A stretch of 43,836 nucleotides of DNA from Alteribacillus sp. YIM 98480 (GCF_009765375.1 NZ_VTOK01000005.1:222966-266801), one strand, 5' to 3'; positions 1 to 8,127 are shown, counted from the first letter of the stretch. Numbers and translations: made by a program. Notes: generated from the letters alone by a model not told the origin.

Positions 1-179
1 CACGTCCTGTGGCATTGGCGACATTAGCACATCCTATGCGTCGACGTGTGCGATCTTAGTAGAAGTTCATTAAAATGAGCTGAACGTCTTATGTCTTCCC
101 TTTCGACTCCGGGCCGCAGGTGACCCTGCGCGAAAGCTCCAGAACCTGTCGCGGCTGACCAGGGCGCTTGCTTTTCTTA
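1..179 (+). repeat. Truncated copy of the long foldback repeat
   Basis: Bases 1-120 match 13168 onward almost base for base, and the end GGCGCTTGCTTTTCTTA is the right edge shared by every copy of this family in the window. The left part lies beyond the window. The final TTA is also the stop codon (TAA, minus strand) of the OsmC-like gene, so repeat and gene abut with no gap. Confidence 0.85.
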
Positions 180-647
180 CTCTTCATATTCTTCAATTGT
201 CCAAGAATGTTCAAATTCCACACAGCCTTTTAATGTCTGTGCTACCGGGCATTTTGTTTCAAATACGTTTAACACCCGTTCGGCTGCTTCTCGTTTGCCT
301 TTAGGAATTTTAAGGTCATAATGGCACTGGATTTTCGTAATTTTTAGGACGCCTTCCGGAGCTTCAATAGTACCTTGCACAGTTGTTTTGACTTTGTCCG
401 GGTAAGGTGGGATTTGACGCGCATACAGCGCGCCGGATAATGTTCCGGTTAGTCAGCCGCCTGCTGAAGCGACGATGTGGTCCAAAGTTGAAGGGTATTC
501 CGTTTCCGGTTCGACTCCGTAAAATTCTTTCACTCCGCCATGAACCCCGTAATGAAACGGTTCTTCAAAACCGTCTATGTACGCCAGTCTGTGGGGCGGT
601 TTGTCTTGTTCAATCGTGATCTTTGTAAGCGCAATTGGATCCGACAT
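177..647 (-). CDS. OsmC-family peroxidase-like selenoprotein (UGA = Sec65)
   Basis: OsmC/Ohr-family proteins reduce organic hydroperoxides with two cysteines, the first peroxidatic and the second resolving. Translation from ATG 647 (preceded by AAGGGGG) gives 64 residues ending ASAGG, then UGA (455-453), then LTGTLSGALYARQ and so on to TAA at 177, for 156 residues if UGA is read through. The interrupted position is where the family has its first Cys after a Gly-Gly. The second Cys is intact in ETKCPVAQTL near residue 125. A 7-bp hairpin follows the UGA. I infer selenocysteine rather than a broken gene, because both halves stay in frame and keep all expected motifs. OsmC-like selenoproteins are known in bacteria. 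The gene is divergent from the MOSC gene, and its stop codon is formed by the adjacent repeat. A plain nonsense mutation is the alternative. Confidence 0.88.
416..455 (-). promoter_or_regulatory. bSECIS-like hairpin after UGA of the OsmC gene
   Basis: UGA is at 455-453. Bases 19-37 after it form a 7-bp stem (GGCGCGC with GCGCGUC, one G-U pair) closed by the loop UGUAU, with G at the second loop position. A short stem, position 15-35 after UGA and a loop G are the features SelB needs in bacterial SECIS elements. A competing CCGG/CCGG hairpin lies upstream. Confidence 0.75.
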
Positions 648-759
648 AAGATACCCCCTTAAAATTAAACTATTATTTTAGATACCCGTCTTTTTTTATT
701 TTTAAACATCAGAATGGTATGATTAATTTTAAAAGGTTAAAAAAGGAGGAGGAAGAAAG

Positions 760-1416
760 ATGTCATCTTCATATTCCATACAACACTTGGCTGCAGGGCG
801 TCCACAGCTTATGATGTACCAAAACGGTAAAGTCATGAAAACAGGCATACAAAAACAAAGTGTAGAAGAAATATATGCAGCCGAACACGGAATAGAAAAT
901 GATGATGTGGCCGATAAAAAAAATCACGGCGGGACCGACCGTGCAGTTTGTATTTATCCGTATGATCATTATTCCAAATGGGAAAATGAATTTAATGCGA
1001 CGCTTGCTGATGCAGCATTTGGGGAAAATATAACCGCTTGTAACATGACAGAAGAAAAGGTATGCATAGGGGATACCTATAAAATAGGAGACGCCATCAT
1101 CCAGGTGACACAGGGCCGCATTCCATGTGACACCATCAGCAGACGGACAAATATACCAAATCTTTTATCTAGAGTAGTGGAAACGGGCAATACAGGCTTT
1201 TTATGCCGGGTCTTAAAAGAAGGGACCATAAGAAAAACAGATCCCATTGAACTCGTAGAACAGCATCCAAATCAAGTTACCGTGGCTTTTTCTCTTCATA
1301 CGTTTTTTCACAACTCTAAAGATCTCGAAGCCATGAAAAAAATAGCAGCAGTCGATGCTTTAGCGAATTCCTGGTGGGAAAAACTGGAGAAACGAATTAG
1401 CCTGTTATCGAACTGA
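760..1416 (+). CDS. MOSC domain protein, YiiM-like
   Basis: The MOSC domain is a sulfur-carrier domain related to the C terminus of molybdenum cofactor sulfurase. Stand-alone YiiM-type proteins handle N-hydroxylated or molybdenum cofactor-related substrates. The 218-residue product has the family's features: an early GIENDDVADKKNHGG segment with DRAVCIYPYDHY after it, AFGENI near residue 87, and the conserved cysteine in GRIPCDTISRR near residue 126, followed by NTGFLCRVLKEG. ATG 760 has a strong AAGGAGGAGG site about 7 bases upstream. It is convergent with the YihY gene, and the two 3' ends overlap by 12 bases. The length is normal for the YiiM subgroup. Confidence 0.85.
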   Translation: MSSSYSIQHLAAGRPQLMMYQNGKVMKTGIQKQSVEEIYAAEHGIENDDVADKKNHGGTDRAVCIYPYDHYSKWENEFNATLADAAFGENITACNMTEEKVCIGDTYKIGDAIIQVTQGRIPCDTISRRTNIPNLLSRVVETGNTGFLCRVLKEGTIRKTDPIELVEQHPNQVTVAFSLHTFFHNSKDLEAMKKIAAVDALANSWWEKLEKRISLLSN

Positions 1417-2232
1417 GCGGTTTCTGTGGAGAATCGCGTTTAGTTCTCCGCCGACAACAAGAGCAAGACCAGTCAAAAAGAGCCAAAGCATAAGGACAAT
1501 AACGCCGCCGAGGCTGCCATACATATCGGAGTAATTTCCAAAGTTATTTACATAAAAAGAGAAACCAAGCGATACGGCCTGCCATATAATGGTTGCTGTA
1601 ATGGCCCCAGGGAGGACATGCTTAAATGTAATTTTTTTATTAGGGGCAAAGTAGTAAAGACAACATAGAATGGTGATCATAACGAAAACCGTAATAATCC
1701 AGCGAACGATTTTCAATAGTGACTCGGTTTCAGCTGGCATGAATACATAATGAGAAACGGCATTAAAAATCACTTCGCCAAAAATAAAAAGAGCAAAAAT
1801 AATAAGAAAGGTTACCATCATACCGATGGTTAAGAAAATAGACAACAATCTTCCTTTAATAAAAGATCTTGGGTTTTCTACGTTGAACGCTTCATTCATA
1901 GCTCTGATGAAAGCGTTCATTCCAGTAGAAGCCGACCAAATCGTGCCTGCGATCCCGAAGGTAAGCAAGCCGCTGTTGGAATCGCTGACTATGTTTAACA
2001 CATTTTCTTCTATCATAAGAGCGGTATCGCGGGGCAGGGCGGTTTCTACAAACATCATTACTCTTTGGCCGTCCATGGATAAATGAGGAAGAATAGATAA
2101 AAATAAGATCATCATCGGAAAAAGAGCAAGCATATAATAAAATGCCTGTTCAGCTGCTAGTCCTGTTGCTCTGTCATCTATCATTTCCTGTTTTAGCGTT
2201 TGACCAAAAGAAAAAATTTGATTGATTTTCAT
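1405..2232 (-). CDS. YihY/UPF0761 (formerly RNase BN) inner membrane protein
   Basis: A 275-residue polytopic membrane protein of the YihY/virulence factor BrkB family. The family was once called ribonuclease BN, but that activity belongs to another protein, so the function is unknown. About six hydrophobic segments are visible, near residues 30-50, 90-110, 135-160, 175-200, 210-230 and 240-262. The family signature is present: AEQAFYYMLALFPM at the first segment and GSLGGVIVLMLWLFLTGLAL near the end. The start ATG 2232 follows GAGGGGAAAG. It converges on the MOSC gene with overlapping ends. Confidence 0.88.
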   Translation of the reverse strand: MKINQIFSFGQTLKQEMIDDRATGLAAEQAFYYMLALFPMMILFLSILPHLSMDGQRVMMFVETALPRDTALMIEENVLNIVSDSNSGLLTFGIAGTIWSASTGMNAFIRAMNEAFNVENPRSFIKGRLLSIFLTIGMMVTFLIIFALFIFGEVIFNAVSHYVFMPAETESLLKIVRWIITVFVMITILCCLYYFAPNKKITFKHVLPGAITATIIWQAVSLGFSFYVNNFGNYSDMYGSLGGVIVLMLWLFLTGLALVVGGELNAILHRNRSVR

Positions 2233-2382
2233 GTCTAATCTTTCCCCTCTATATTCGTCAGCTTCCTTGGTTCTTTATACTACTTTTTTTCCCATTATTT
2301 TGCATTAAAAACCTTTTAAGTCTTAAATTAACGCTCATAACCACATGAAGAGAGGAAAAAGTAAACGCAAGGAGGGAGAACT

Positions 2383-2547
2383 ATGTCTGATAAAAGAGAA
2401 CAGCCAGAGCGCATAAAACCACAACCAGAAATCGAGCAGCCAAATGTAAGGGAAATTAATGAAGAGACACCTCATCCGGGTACAGCAATGGTAGAAAATC
2501 ATGCGGAGCAGCTTCGCTATAAAAACGCAGACAGCATATATGAATAA
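2383..2547 (+). CDS. Small hydrophilic protein, unknown
   Basis: A 54-residue reading frame with an excellent AAGGAGG site 8 bases before ATG 2383, followed after 9 bases by a clear rho-independent terminator. The product is rich in Glu, Pro, Asn and Arg (it begins MSDKREQPERIKPQPE), has no Cys and no hydrophobic stretch, and is likely cytosolic or disordered. I do not recognise the family. The ribosome site and terminator argue that it is real. Confidence 0.65.
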   Translation: MSDKREQPERIKPQPEIEQPNVREINEETPHPGTAMVENHAEQLRYKNADSIYE

Positions 2548-2556
2548 TGACAGCAT

Positions 2557-2588
2557 GAGCTTTCCTTTGGCAGGGGAAGCTCTTTTTT
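2557..2588 (+). terminator. Rho-independent terminator of the small gene
   Basis: GAGCTTTCC and GGGGAAGCTC pair as a 9-bp stem around a 7-base loop, followed by TTTTTT. Confidence 0.85.
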
Positions 2589-2720
2589 GAACTTTGTAAT
2601 GTTTGATTTTGTTAAAGGATCAAAAAATAAGAAATCACCAATGGCAGCCTTTCATGCAGAAGCACGGGAATATGAAAATAAGTAACGCTGCTGCATAGAC
2701 ATAACCCAAAAATACTCGTT

Positions 2721-2879
2721 TAAGAAATGCACAAGCGCTCTGCTCACGAGCGACAAGTCCCGGAGGATCGGCATATGGAAAGCTGGTCTTTGTTTTCCAT
2801 TGACGAACCGAAGGAAACTCGAGCGAGTAGGCGCTTGCGCTAGACATGTAAAACGCCAATTATTTATAATTTCTTACCT
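2721..2879 (-). repeat. Short foldback repeat, inverted copy
   Basis: The reverse complement of this stretch matches the copies at 7516, 25508, 28461, 37733 and 41416, from AGGTAAGAAATTATAAATA to a slightly diverged right edge (AAGAAATGCACAAGCGC here). Upstream, 2590-2634 holds a fragment of the second repeat family (TTTGATTTTGTTAAAGGATCAAA). I see no gene between 2548 and 2958; the hydrophobic frame across this area on the minus strand is a translation of the repeat. Confidence 0.85.
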
Positions 2880-2958
2880 ATTAAAAAAGAATCTTTACAG
2901 TTCAAAAATTCTGATTGTTATGATAACTTAAGATTATGACTAGAAAGGGAGTGAAAAA

Positions 2959-4005
2959 GTGGCATCGTTTAATGCAGAAGCTATTACGGTAGAAAATGAA
3001 TCGGCTGCAATGGAATTATATTACCGGAAAGGCTGGACTGACGGATTACCAGTCGTCCCTCCAACAGAAGAAAGAATTCAAGCGATGTTAGATTTTGTCG
3101 GCATGAAAAAAGACACCGTCATTGGTTCCATTCCTGAACGCGGACGTGTGTTTACGGCAGAAGCAGCAGCGATTAATGCAGTGATGGCAGGCTGCTTACC
3201 CGATTATTTTCCGGTAGTGGTTACGGCTGTTTCAGCGATGAGTGATCCAGACTTCGGATTACATGGCCCAACGGCAAGTACAGCCGGCGCTGCGATTTTA
3301 ATCATTGTGAATGGACCTATTTCTAAAACGCTTGCGGTGAATTCTGGAGAAAATCTATTCGGACCAGGAAACCGTGCGAACGCGACCATAGGACGAGCGG
3401 TTCGATTACTTATGATAAATGCGGGCGGATCTAAAGAGTTTGACCGGGCCACTTTAGGGCACCCAGGTAAGTTTACGTACTGTATAGCAGAAAATGAAGA
3501 TACGGAGTGGGAACCTTTGCATGTTGAAAAGGGGTTTGCCAAAGAAGATAGTACCGTAACCGTGTTTGCGGCAGAAGGACCAAATCAAATGAACAACCAT
3601 TCTTCTTTGCGGCCAGAAAATATTTTACTTACCTTAGCAGACCGAATGACCGGTCTTGGCACTTTTAATATGGGCGGAAAAACCGAAATGGGAGTGGTGA
3701 TTTGCCCAGAGCATTACAGAGATTTAAACAAACAAGGATGGAATAAAGCATCTGTGCGCCGTTTTCTCTATGAACATGCAAAACGGCCGCTAAGTGATTT
3801 AAAAAAAGGCGGTTATATAGAGGCGCCAATGGAAAAACAAGATGAAAAAACAATGGTACATGCCGTGCCTTCTCCAGAAAGCATTCTTTTGCTGACAGCA
3901 GGAGGGGAAGCCGGCCGCTTTTCAGCTTGCATTCCAGGCTGGTTCGGCGCTAACATTTCGCGAGCTGTCACAAAATCAATTCTGACAGAAACAGGTTTCA
4001 CCTGA
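2959..4005 (+). CDS. UGSC-partner protein (function unknown)
   Basis: A 348-residue soluble protein that starts at GTG 2959 after AAAGGGAGTG. Early it carries GWTDGLPVVPPTEER (near residue 25), a segment I associate with proteins encoded beside UGSC-family selenoproteins. In the middle are glycine-rich stretches (STAGAAILIIVNGP, SGENLFGPGNRANATIGRA) and near the end ILLLTAGGEAGRFSACIPGW. There is no signal peptide or membrane segment. The gene lies 64 bases upstream of the UGSC gene in the same direction, which suggests one transcript and a joint function, possibly redox chemistry or detoxification of a small molecule. The exact reaction is unknown to me. Confidence 0.7.
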   Translation: MASFNAEAITVENESAAMELYYRKGWTDGLPVVPPTEERIQAMLDFVGMKKDTVIGSIPERGRVFTAEAAAINAVMAGCLPDYFPVVVTAVSAMSDPDFGLHGPTASTAGAAILIIVNGPISKTLAVNSGENLFGPGNRANATIGRAVRLLMINAGGSKEFDRATLGHPGKFTYCIAENEDTEWEPLHVEKGFAKEDSTVTVFAAEGPNQMNNHSSLRPENILLTLADRMTGLGTFNMGGKTEMGVVICPEHYRDLNKQGWNKASVRRFLYEHAKRPLSDLKKGGYIEAPMEKQDEKTMVHAVPSPESILLLTAGGEAGRFSACIPGWFGANISRAVTKSILTETGFT

Positions 4006-4069
4006 CAATGCTGATACTAGTCAATCGGTGATTGGCTCAAATTGAATCGAAAGCCAGAGGAGTGATTTG

Positions 4070-4615
4070 ATGAGCATTACCGTCTATAATCCAACTAAGA
4101 GCCCAGTGCCAGAACAAGCACAAACAGCACTGAGACCTACTTCACTAGAAAACAAGACGTTAGGCTTAATTGATAATGGTAAACGAAATGCAGACACCAT
4201 TTTACAATATATTGGCAGGCGTTTAAAAGAACATTTTCAGTTAAAAGAAATAATAACAGTAAAAAAGTCATCGTTTTCTCATGCCATCCCAGGTAGGGAA
4301 GCAGACCAGTTGAAAAGGCAATGCGATTTTGTTATTTCTGGGATTGGTGATTGAGGTTCCTGCAGCTCGGGCAGTTTGCTCGATGGAATCGTGATGGAGA
4401 AAAAACACGTACCTGCAGCAGTCATCGTAACCGAACCTTTTATCAGCTCAGGAAAAGCGATGGCCACAGCTCACGGTTTACCTGATTACTCTTTTGCTGT
4501 CATTGCGCATCCGATCGCAGCTACAAAAGTGGAAACGCTTGAAAATTGGGCGGAAGATGCAGTAAATGAAGTGGCTGAACTGTTGACAGCTCAAAAGACA
4601 GCACCTCGGTCCTAA
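4070..4615 (+). CDS. UGSC-family selenoprotein (UGA = Sec95)
   Basis: ATG 4070 lies 7 bases after AGAGGAG. The frame runs 94 residues to FVISGIGD, meets UGA at 4352-4354, and continues GSCSSGSLLDGIVMEK to TAA at 4615, giving 181 residues. Read as Sec, the motif is Asp-Sec-Gly-Ser-Cys, the hallmark of the UGSC-containing (seleno)protein family described from selenoproteome surveys. A 6-bp hairpin with loop AGUUU and a lower UUCC/GGAA stem follows the UGA. Known: the family has Sec or Cys forms and an uncharacterised redox role. Inferred: the four-residue Sec-to-Cys spacing could form a selenenylsulfide. The partner gene is immediately upstream. I am confident this is a real selenoprotein rather than two fragments. 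Confidence 0.93.
4352..4388 (+). promoter_or_regulatory. bSECIS-like hairpin of the UGSC gene
   Basis: After UGA 4352-4354, bases 13-18 (UCGGGC) pair with bases 24-29 (GCUCGA), allowing one G-U pair, around the loop AGUUU. A lower stem UUCC (3-6) with GGAA (31-34) extends it. The loop G is 20 bases after UGA, a standard bSECIS position. Confidence 0.85.
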
Positions 4616-4715
4616 CGATCACACACTCTCTCTGTAAAAAACGTTTATTAGCTTAGTTTTAAAATAAGCAAATGGGGAAAGGTAACAACAAATGCAGAGA
4701 GAGAGGATGATACAA

Positions 4716-4787
4716 ATGATTAGAACGATTTTAATGATTATTGGATTAGTAGTGGTAGTTAGTGCCATTATAAATTGGGCATTTTAG
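4716..4787 (+). CDS. Possible 23-residue single-span membrane peptide
   Basis: ATG 4716 follows GAGAGAGGATGAT. The product is almost wholly hydrophobic (MIRTILMIIG then VVVVSAIINWAF) and would form one membrane span. Very short proteins of this type are common in Bacillaceae but hard to prove from one sequence. A toxin-like or stress peptide is conceivable. No antisense RNA or partner is evident. Confidence 0.4.
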   Translation: MIRTILMIIGLVVVVSAIINWAF

Positions 4788-4903
4788 TACGAACTCTTGT
4801 ACTTTTTATAATTCATAAATAAATAGCACAAGTACTGCAGAGGGTTCGTCATTTAAATGAATAGGAAAAACGGAGAAGTATTTATATCCTTAGCTATAAA
4901 GAA

Positions 4904-4926
4904 GAGGCCGCCAGGGAAGCGGCCTC
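4904..4926 (-). terminator. Terminator of the DUF1540 gene
   Basis: GAGGCCGC and GCGGCCTC form a perfect 8-bp stem with a 7-base loop just beyond the minus-strand stop at 4934. On the minus strand a T-rich run (TTCTTTAT) follows. Confidence 0.75.
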
Positions 4927-4933
4927 TAAACCT

Positions 4934-5095
4934 TTAATGATGATCTTTTTTTTCAAATGTTTTACAGTCGGTTTCATGCTCTGTAGAAGCTTTTTCACCA
5001 CTATGGCTTACTACATAAATTCTATCGGCAGAACAAAGGTTTCCTTCTGCCCAATAATGACAGTTGTTTACTTCACATAGCACATCTTGCGCCAT
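4934..5095 (-). CDS. DUF1540 domain small cysteine-rich protein
   Basis: A 53-residue protein. Start ATG 5095 is chosen because AAGGGGGGAAAG precedes it; a longer frame upstream lacks a site. It matches the DUF1540 pattern, with Cys in VLCEVNNCHYW, GNLCSADRIYV and a final DCKTF: four cysteines spaced as in a likely metal-binding knuckle. The family is widespread in Firmicutes and is uncharacterised. It has its own terminator downstream. Confidence 0.85.
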   Translation of the reverse strand: MAQDVLCEVNNCHYWAEGNLCSADRIYVVSHSGEKASTEHETDCKTFEKKDHH

Positions 5096-5185
5096 ATTTC
5101 TTTCCCCCCTTATGTTTACTTTTCGCAAATACAGGGAAAAAGATACGCAGCAAAGGCTGAAAGTTTGTACGTTTATTATGCTTTT

Positions 5186-5575
5186 CTAGGTCGTTTTTCG
5201 TTCAAGCATAAATTGTTCGAACGCCAGCTGTGCTTTTTTAGCAAGGCTGATATTCGCACCAACGTTTAAACACTCTTCTATAAATTCAGGGTCTTCGTCT
5301 CGGCATGGCAGTCCCTGTGAATGCAGGCGCCAATGGACAAGCTCATGTAATAGAGACTTTAATACACCTTCTTTGGAACGTATTGCATTACGCTTGGTGC
5401 TCATTCGAATAATACGTTCTCCGGTGCCGCGGTCATAAATAAATACGGCATTTTGTACACTCCAGTTGGTATGTACAAGCTCAATCTGGTCGTTGTACTC
5501 CACTCCCCATTGCTTTAAACACATGTCATTTGCCGCCCCGTACAACTCTTCTAATGTGAAGTTACCACTTTCCAC
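5186..5575 (-). CDS. SprT-like zinc metalloprotein
   Basis: A 129-residue protein that starts at GTG 5575 after AAAGGAAGAG. It contains LLHELVHWRLHSQG (near residues 90-103), an HExxH-type zinc motif with a further His, as in SprT-like domains. The region before it (GTGERIIRMSTKRNA) fits the beta hairpin of that fold. SprT-like proteins include the DNA-protein crosslink protease SPRTN and many uncharacterised bacterial members. Here the Glu and both His are present, so it could be active. The protein is short compared with SprT itself (about 150-165 residues). Confidence 0.7.
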   Translation of the reverse strand: MESGNFTLEELYGAANDMCLKQWGVEYNDQIELVHTNWSVQNAVFIYDRGTGERIIRMSTKRNAIRSKEGVLKSLLHELVHWRLHSQGLPCRDEDPEFIEECLNVGANISLAKKAQLAFEQFMLERKTT

Positions 5576-5723
5576 TTATCTCTTCCTTTTCTAAAAAAAT
5601 CTATACCAGTTTATGGTACCATAATTCAAAATAATGAACATCAATATGAAAAAATTTATTTCCTAACATTTTGAATGATTCATCCATGCTAAAATGTTAT
5701 ATGTTCTTATCAGTGTGAAAAAA

Positions 5724-5760
5724 AGCAGGCTTCTGTTCGCAACAAGAACAAAAGCCTGCT
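5724..5760. terminator. Terminator hairpin beyond the MBL-fold gene
   Basis: AGCAGGCTT and AAGCCTGCT pair, with an inner TGTTC/GAACA stem. The gene at 5769 ends just before it on the minus strand, where an A-rich flank of the plus strand gives a T run. Confidence 0.8.
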
Positions 5761-5768
5761 CTTTTATC

Positions 5769-6590
5769 TTATACAAATTTTCCGTGATCTGGCACAGCTA
5801 TGTCGTCAAAGCGGCTGACTAAGGTTTCTAACGCATGTTTTAATTCTTTTCCTTCCATTGGAAGTCCATGCCCTGTAACAGCAGCTTCTGGGTCGAGATT
5901 TTTTAATTGTTCAACAGAAGAGCGGGCTGCTTCCCAATCCGTGGTAAGATAGCGGGGCGGTCCGCTGATTTCTTTTTCTTGCATCATTACTTTATACAAA
6001 TATTCTTGTTTGACGGTAACAAATGCATCACCAGCAATCAGTGTACGATCTTCTTCATGGAATAAAGAAATGTGCCCAGGTGTGTGACCCGGCGTGTGAA
6101 TCCAGCGCCATCCCTCCATTTCAGGGACAGTGCCATCTGCAGGAAGTGTTTGTACGTTGTCTCCTAGATCAATCCCTTCATTTGGAAACATACGTGATAA
6201 TTTAGCAACAAGACCTCCCTCAACACTCGTATCAGGCTCTGGATAATTCTTCGCGCCTGTAAGAAAAGGCATTTCCTGTTCATGAGCATAAACAGGAATT
6301 TTCCATTCTTCAGCTAATTCTTCAACTGCTCCCACATGATCAAAGTGGCCGTGTGTCAAAATAATAGCTTGCGGGGAATGATTTTTTCCGAAATGCTCAC
6401 GAGCTGTTTCTTTAATAATATCAGCAGATTTAGGCATACCGGCATCAATTAAAACCCATTCATTTCGCCGGCCTGGAAGCTCATAAAGGCAAAGGTTTAC
6501 CACCTGGTTTGTATAACAGAACAGATGGTCTGCCACTGTCTGCCCTAATCCATTCGTAACCGAAGTGACAGGAATCAGTCTGTCTTCCAT
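5769..6590 (-). CDS. MBL-fold metallo-hydrolase
   Basis: A 273-residue metallo-beta-lactamase-fold hydrolase of the glyoxalase II-like group. The metal ligands are visible: THGHFDHVGAVEEL (HxHxDH, near residue 80), PGHTPGHISLF with its His (near 166), AGDAFV with the Asp (near 187), and TGHGLPM near the end. The start is taken at the second ATG (6590), because AGGAGG lies 7 bases before it and only one base before the first ATG. The substrate cannot be told from sequence. It is a single gene with a terminator hairpin downstream. Confidence 0.85.
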   Translation of the reverse strand: MEDRLIPVTSVTNGLGQTVADHLFCYTNQVVNLCLYELPGRRNEWVLIDAGMPKSADIIKETAREHFGKNHSPQAIILTHGHFDHVGAVEELAEEWKIPVYAHEQEMPFLTGAKNYPEPDTSVEGGLVAKLSRMFPNEGIDLGDNVQTLPADGTVPEMEGWRWIHTPGHTPGHISLFHEEDRTLIAGDAFVTVKQEYLYKVMMQEKEISGPPRYLTTDWEAARSSVEQLKNLDPEAAVTGHGLPMEGKELKHALETLVSRFDDIAVPDHGKFV

Positions 6591-6728
6591 CGTCATACCT
6601 CCTAGAAAAAATAACTAGCTATGGTTTACCTTTTACATTTCTCTTATGGAATAAACAAAATGAAAACAAAATTCGGCATAAAAAACGATCGGTGAGACAA
6701 AGTAAAGATATGTTTTAAAAAGGAGTGA

Positions 6729-7052
6729 GTGTTGTTGGGTAAAAGAAAGTGGACGAATTTTTTCGTCATCATGCTTGCTGCCGGAACGTTATTTAGTTAC
6801 TCTGAACAGGCAGAGGCGTATGGCATTCATGCCGAGCTGAAAAACGTTGACCTGACGGAGGAACAAAAAGAGGAGCTTTCTACTTTGCACAAAGATATTA
6901 TTGAAAAGAAAAAAGAGCTCGTAGACAAATATGTAGAATTCGGTATGATCCCAGAAAACAAAAAAGAAAAAATAAAAACGCATCTTGATGATCGTTTTAA
7001 CAGGCTTGTGGAAAATAATTTTCAGCCTTTACGGGAGAGAAGGTTTCATTAA
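6729..7052 (+). CDS. Exported DUF2680 (YckD-like) protein
   Basis: About 107 residues with an N-terminal signal peptide (KRKWTNFF then a hydrophobic run, with a likely cut after EQAEA near residue 30). The mature part is charged and helical: DLTEEQKEELSTLHKDI, then KKELVDKYVEFGMIPE, which is the DUF2680 pattern seen in Bacillus YckD. The function is unknown. The start may be GTG 6729, TTG 6732 or TTG 6735, all behind AAAGGAG; spacing slightly favours TTG 6732. A strong terminator follows. Confidence 0.75.
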   Translation: MLLGKRKWTNFFVIMLAAGTLFSYSEQAEAYGIHAELKNVDLTEEQKEELSTLHKDIIEKKKELVDKYVEFGMIPENKKEKIKTHLDDRFNRLVENNFQPLRERRFH

Positions 7053-7099
7053 ATAGGAGAATGTAATATTCGTTTTGTAAAATTAAACTTTTAAAAGTA

Positions 7100-7140
7100 A
7101 AGGCAGATAAAAGCAGAGGTCTCTTGCTTTTATCTGCCTT
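7100..7140 (+). terminator. Terminator of the DUF2680 gene
   Basis: AAGGCAGATAAAAGCA and TGCTTTTATCTGCCTT form a perfect 16-bp stem with a 9-base loop, followed by a weak T-rich tail. Confidence 0.85.
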
Positions 7141-7515
7141 CTTTAGGTTTTCTTCGATTCTAATGGCACCATTCCTATCTTTTTTTGAATGTTATTAATT
7201 CTGTATTTTTCTCTGCGGTTTGTTTATTGATAGTTATCGGAAGAATAAAACGAATTTGTTGTTTTATTGTAAAACAACTGTCATAGCTGGGCCATAGCCA
7301 TTTCTAATGTATTTTTCCAAAATATAAATTTATGTAGAAGAATAAAGTACACCACGAAATATTTGTGATGTACCTTGCATAAATTATGATGGCTGCTGCA
7401 ATCGACTACCCTCATCCAGTGCTGCCTGTGCTTCTGCTTCGCGCTTTATCAAGACGGTAAAAGCGCTCGAATATTTTCTATTGCTCGTCAGCAAGGCGCT
7501 TGCGCTTTTCTTAAA
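7141..7515. other. Intergenic, AT-rich, with repeat fragment
   Basis: No coding frame is convincing. Near 7330-7380 is a small inverted repeat around GTACACCACGAAATATTTGT. Bases 7481-7513 (GCTCGTCAGCAAGGCGCTTGCGCTTTTCTTA) are a right-end fragment of the foldback repeat placed directly before a full copy, so two insertions or a tandem event occurred here. Confidence 0.6.
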
Positions 7516-7674
7516 AGGTAAGAAAATATAAATAATTGGCGTTTTGCATGACTAGCGCAAGCGCCTACTCGCTCGAGATTCCTTCGGTTCGTCAATGGAA
7601 AGCAAAGATCAGCTTTCCATATGCCGACCCTCCAGGACTTGTCGCTCGTGAGCAAGGCGCTTGCGCTTTTCTTA
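7516..7674 (+). repeat. Short foldback repeat, full copy
   Basis: Runs from AGGTAAGAAAATATAAATA to GGCGCTTGCGCTTTTCTTA. An inner left arm GCGCAAGCGCC pairs with the right arm GGCGCTTGCGC, and a central ATGGAAAGC/GCTTTCCAT hairpin lies between them. It is about 90% identical to the copies elsewhere in the window. Confidence 0.9.
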
Positions 7675-7736
7675 TAAGCAGGACAGGACTGTTTTTTATA
7701 GAATACTTAAAAGAGTAAAGAAAGGAGTGCTGATTG

Positions 7737-8117
7737 ATGAAAAGTATTCACCCGTACATAATGGTAGAAAATTGCAAAGAAGCAATGGAATTTTACGAAG
7801 AGGCTTTAGGCGGTGAAATAAAAAACGTACAGGCTTCAGAAGAACATGGCGGGAAATATATGCACGCAGAACTTCATATGAATGATCAAATCATTCATTT
7901 CTCAGATGTCTTCCAAGATTATGGAAAGATAACCCAGGGAAATAGTGTTTATGTATTACTAGAATTTGAAGAAAAAGAGGAAATAAAAAAAGTATATGAA
8001 TCCCTTCAAGTAGGAGCAGAAGTAGGGGTGGAGCTGCAAGAAACGTTTTGGGGAGCGCTTCATGCTAACTTAATTGATAAATACGGAATTGGCTGGATGC
8101 TTAATTGCCAGTTGTAA
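7737..8117 (+). CDS. VOC family protein, PhnB-like
   Basis: A 126-residue protein of the vicinal oxygen chelate (glyoxalase/bleomycin resistance) fold, in the PhnB/YcdI-like group that binds no well-defined substrate. The signature start SIHPYIMVENCKEAMEFYEEALGG and the His/Glu-containing strands (HAELHMNDQIIHFSD) are present, followed by FWGALHANLIDKYGIGWMLN at the end. ATG 7737 sits after AAAGGAGTG. The next gene begins 10 bases on, so the two are probably co-transcribed. The enzyme activity is unknown. Confidence 0.8.
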   Translation: MKSIHPYIMVENCKEAMEFYEEALGGEIKNVQASEEHGGKYMHAELHMNDQIIHFSDVFQDYGKITQGNSVYVLLEFEEKEEIKKVYESLQVGAEVGVELQETFWGALHANLIDKYGIGWMLNCQL

Positions 8118-8127
8118 GGGGGCCATT

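Noticed and set aside
177-647. Treating the OsmC, UGSC, Sec-Cys and ATPase frames as pseudogenes or sequencing errors
   Set aside because: All four break only at UGA, at a conserved Cys position, with a SECIS-like hairpin following. Random decay would give TAA, TAG and frameshifts too.
7536-7718. Frame starting MAFCMTSASAYSLEIPS, with similar frames at 25587, 28481 and 41436 and on the minus strand at 2635
   Set aside because: They are translations of the foldback repeat, with the same peptide in every copy and varied tails; no ribosome site or conserved stop.
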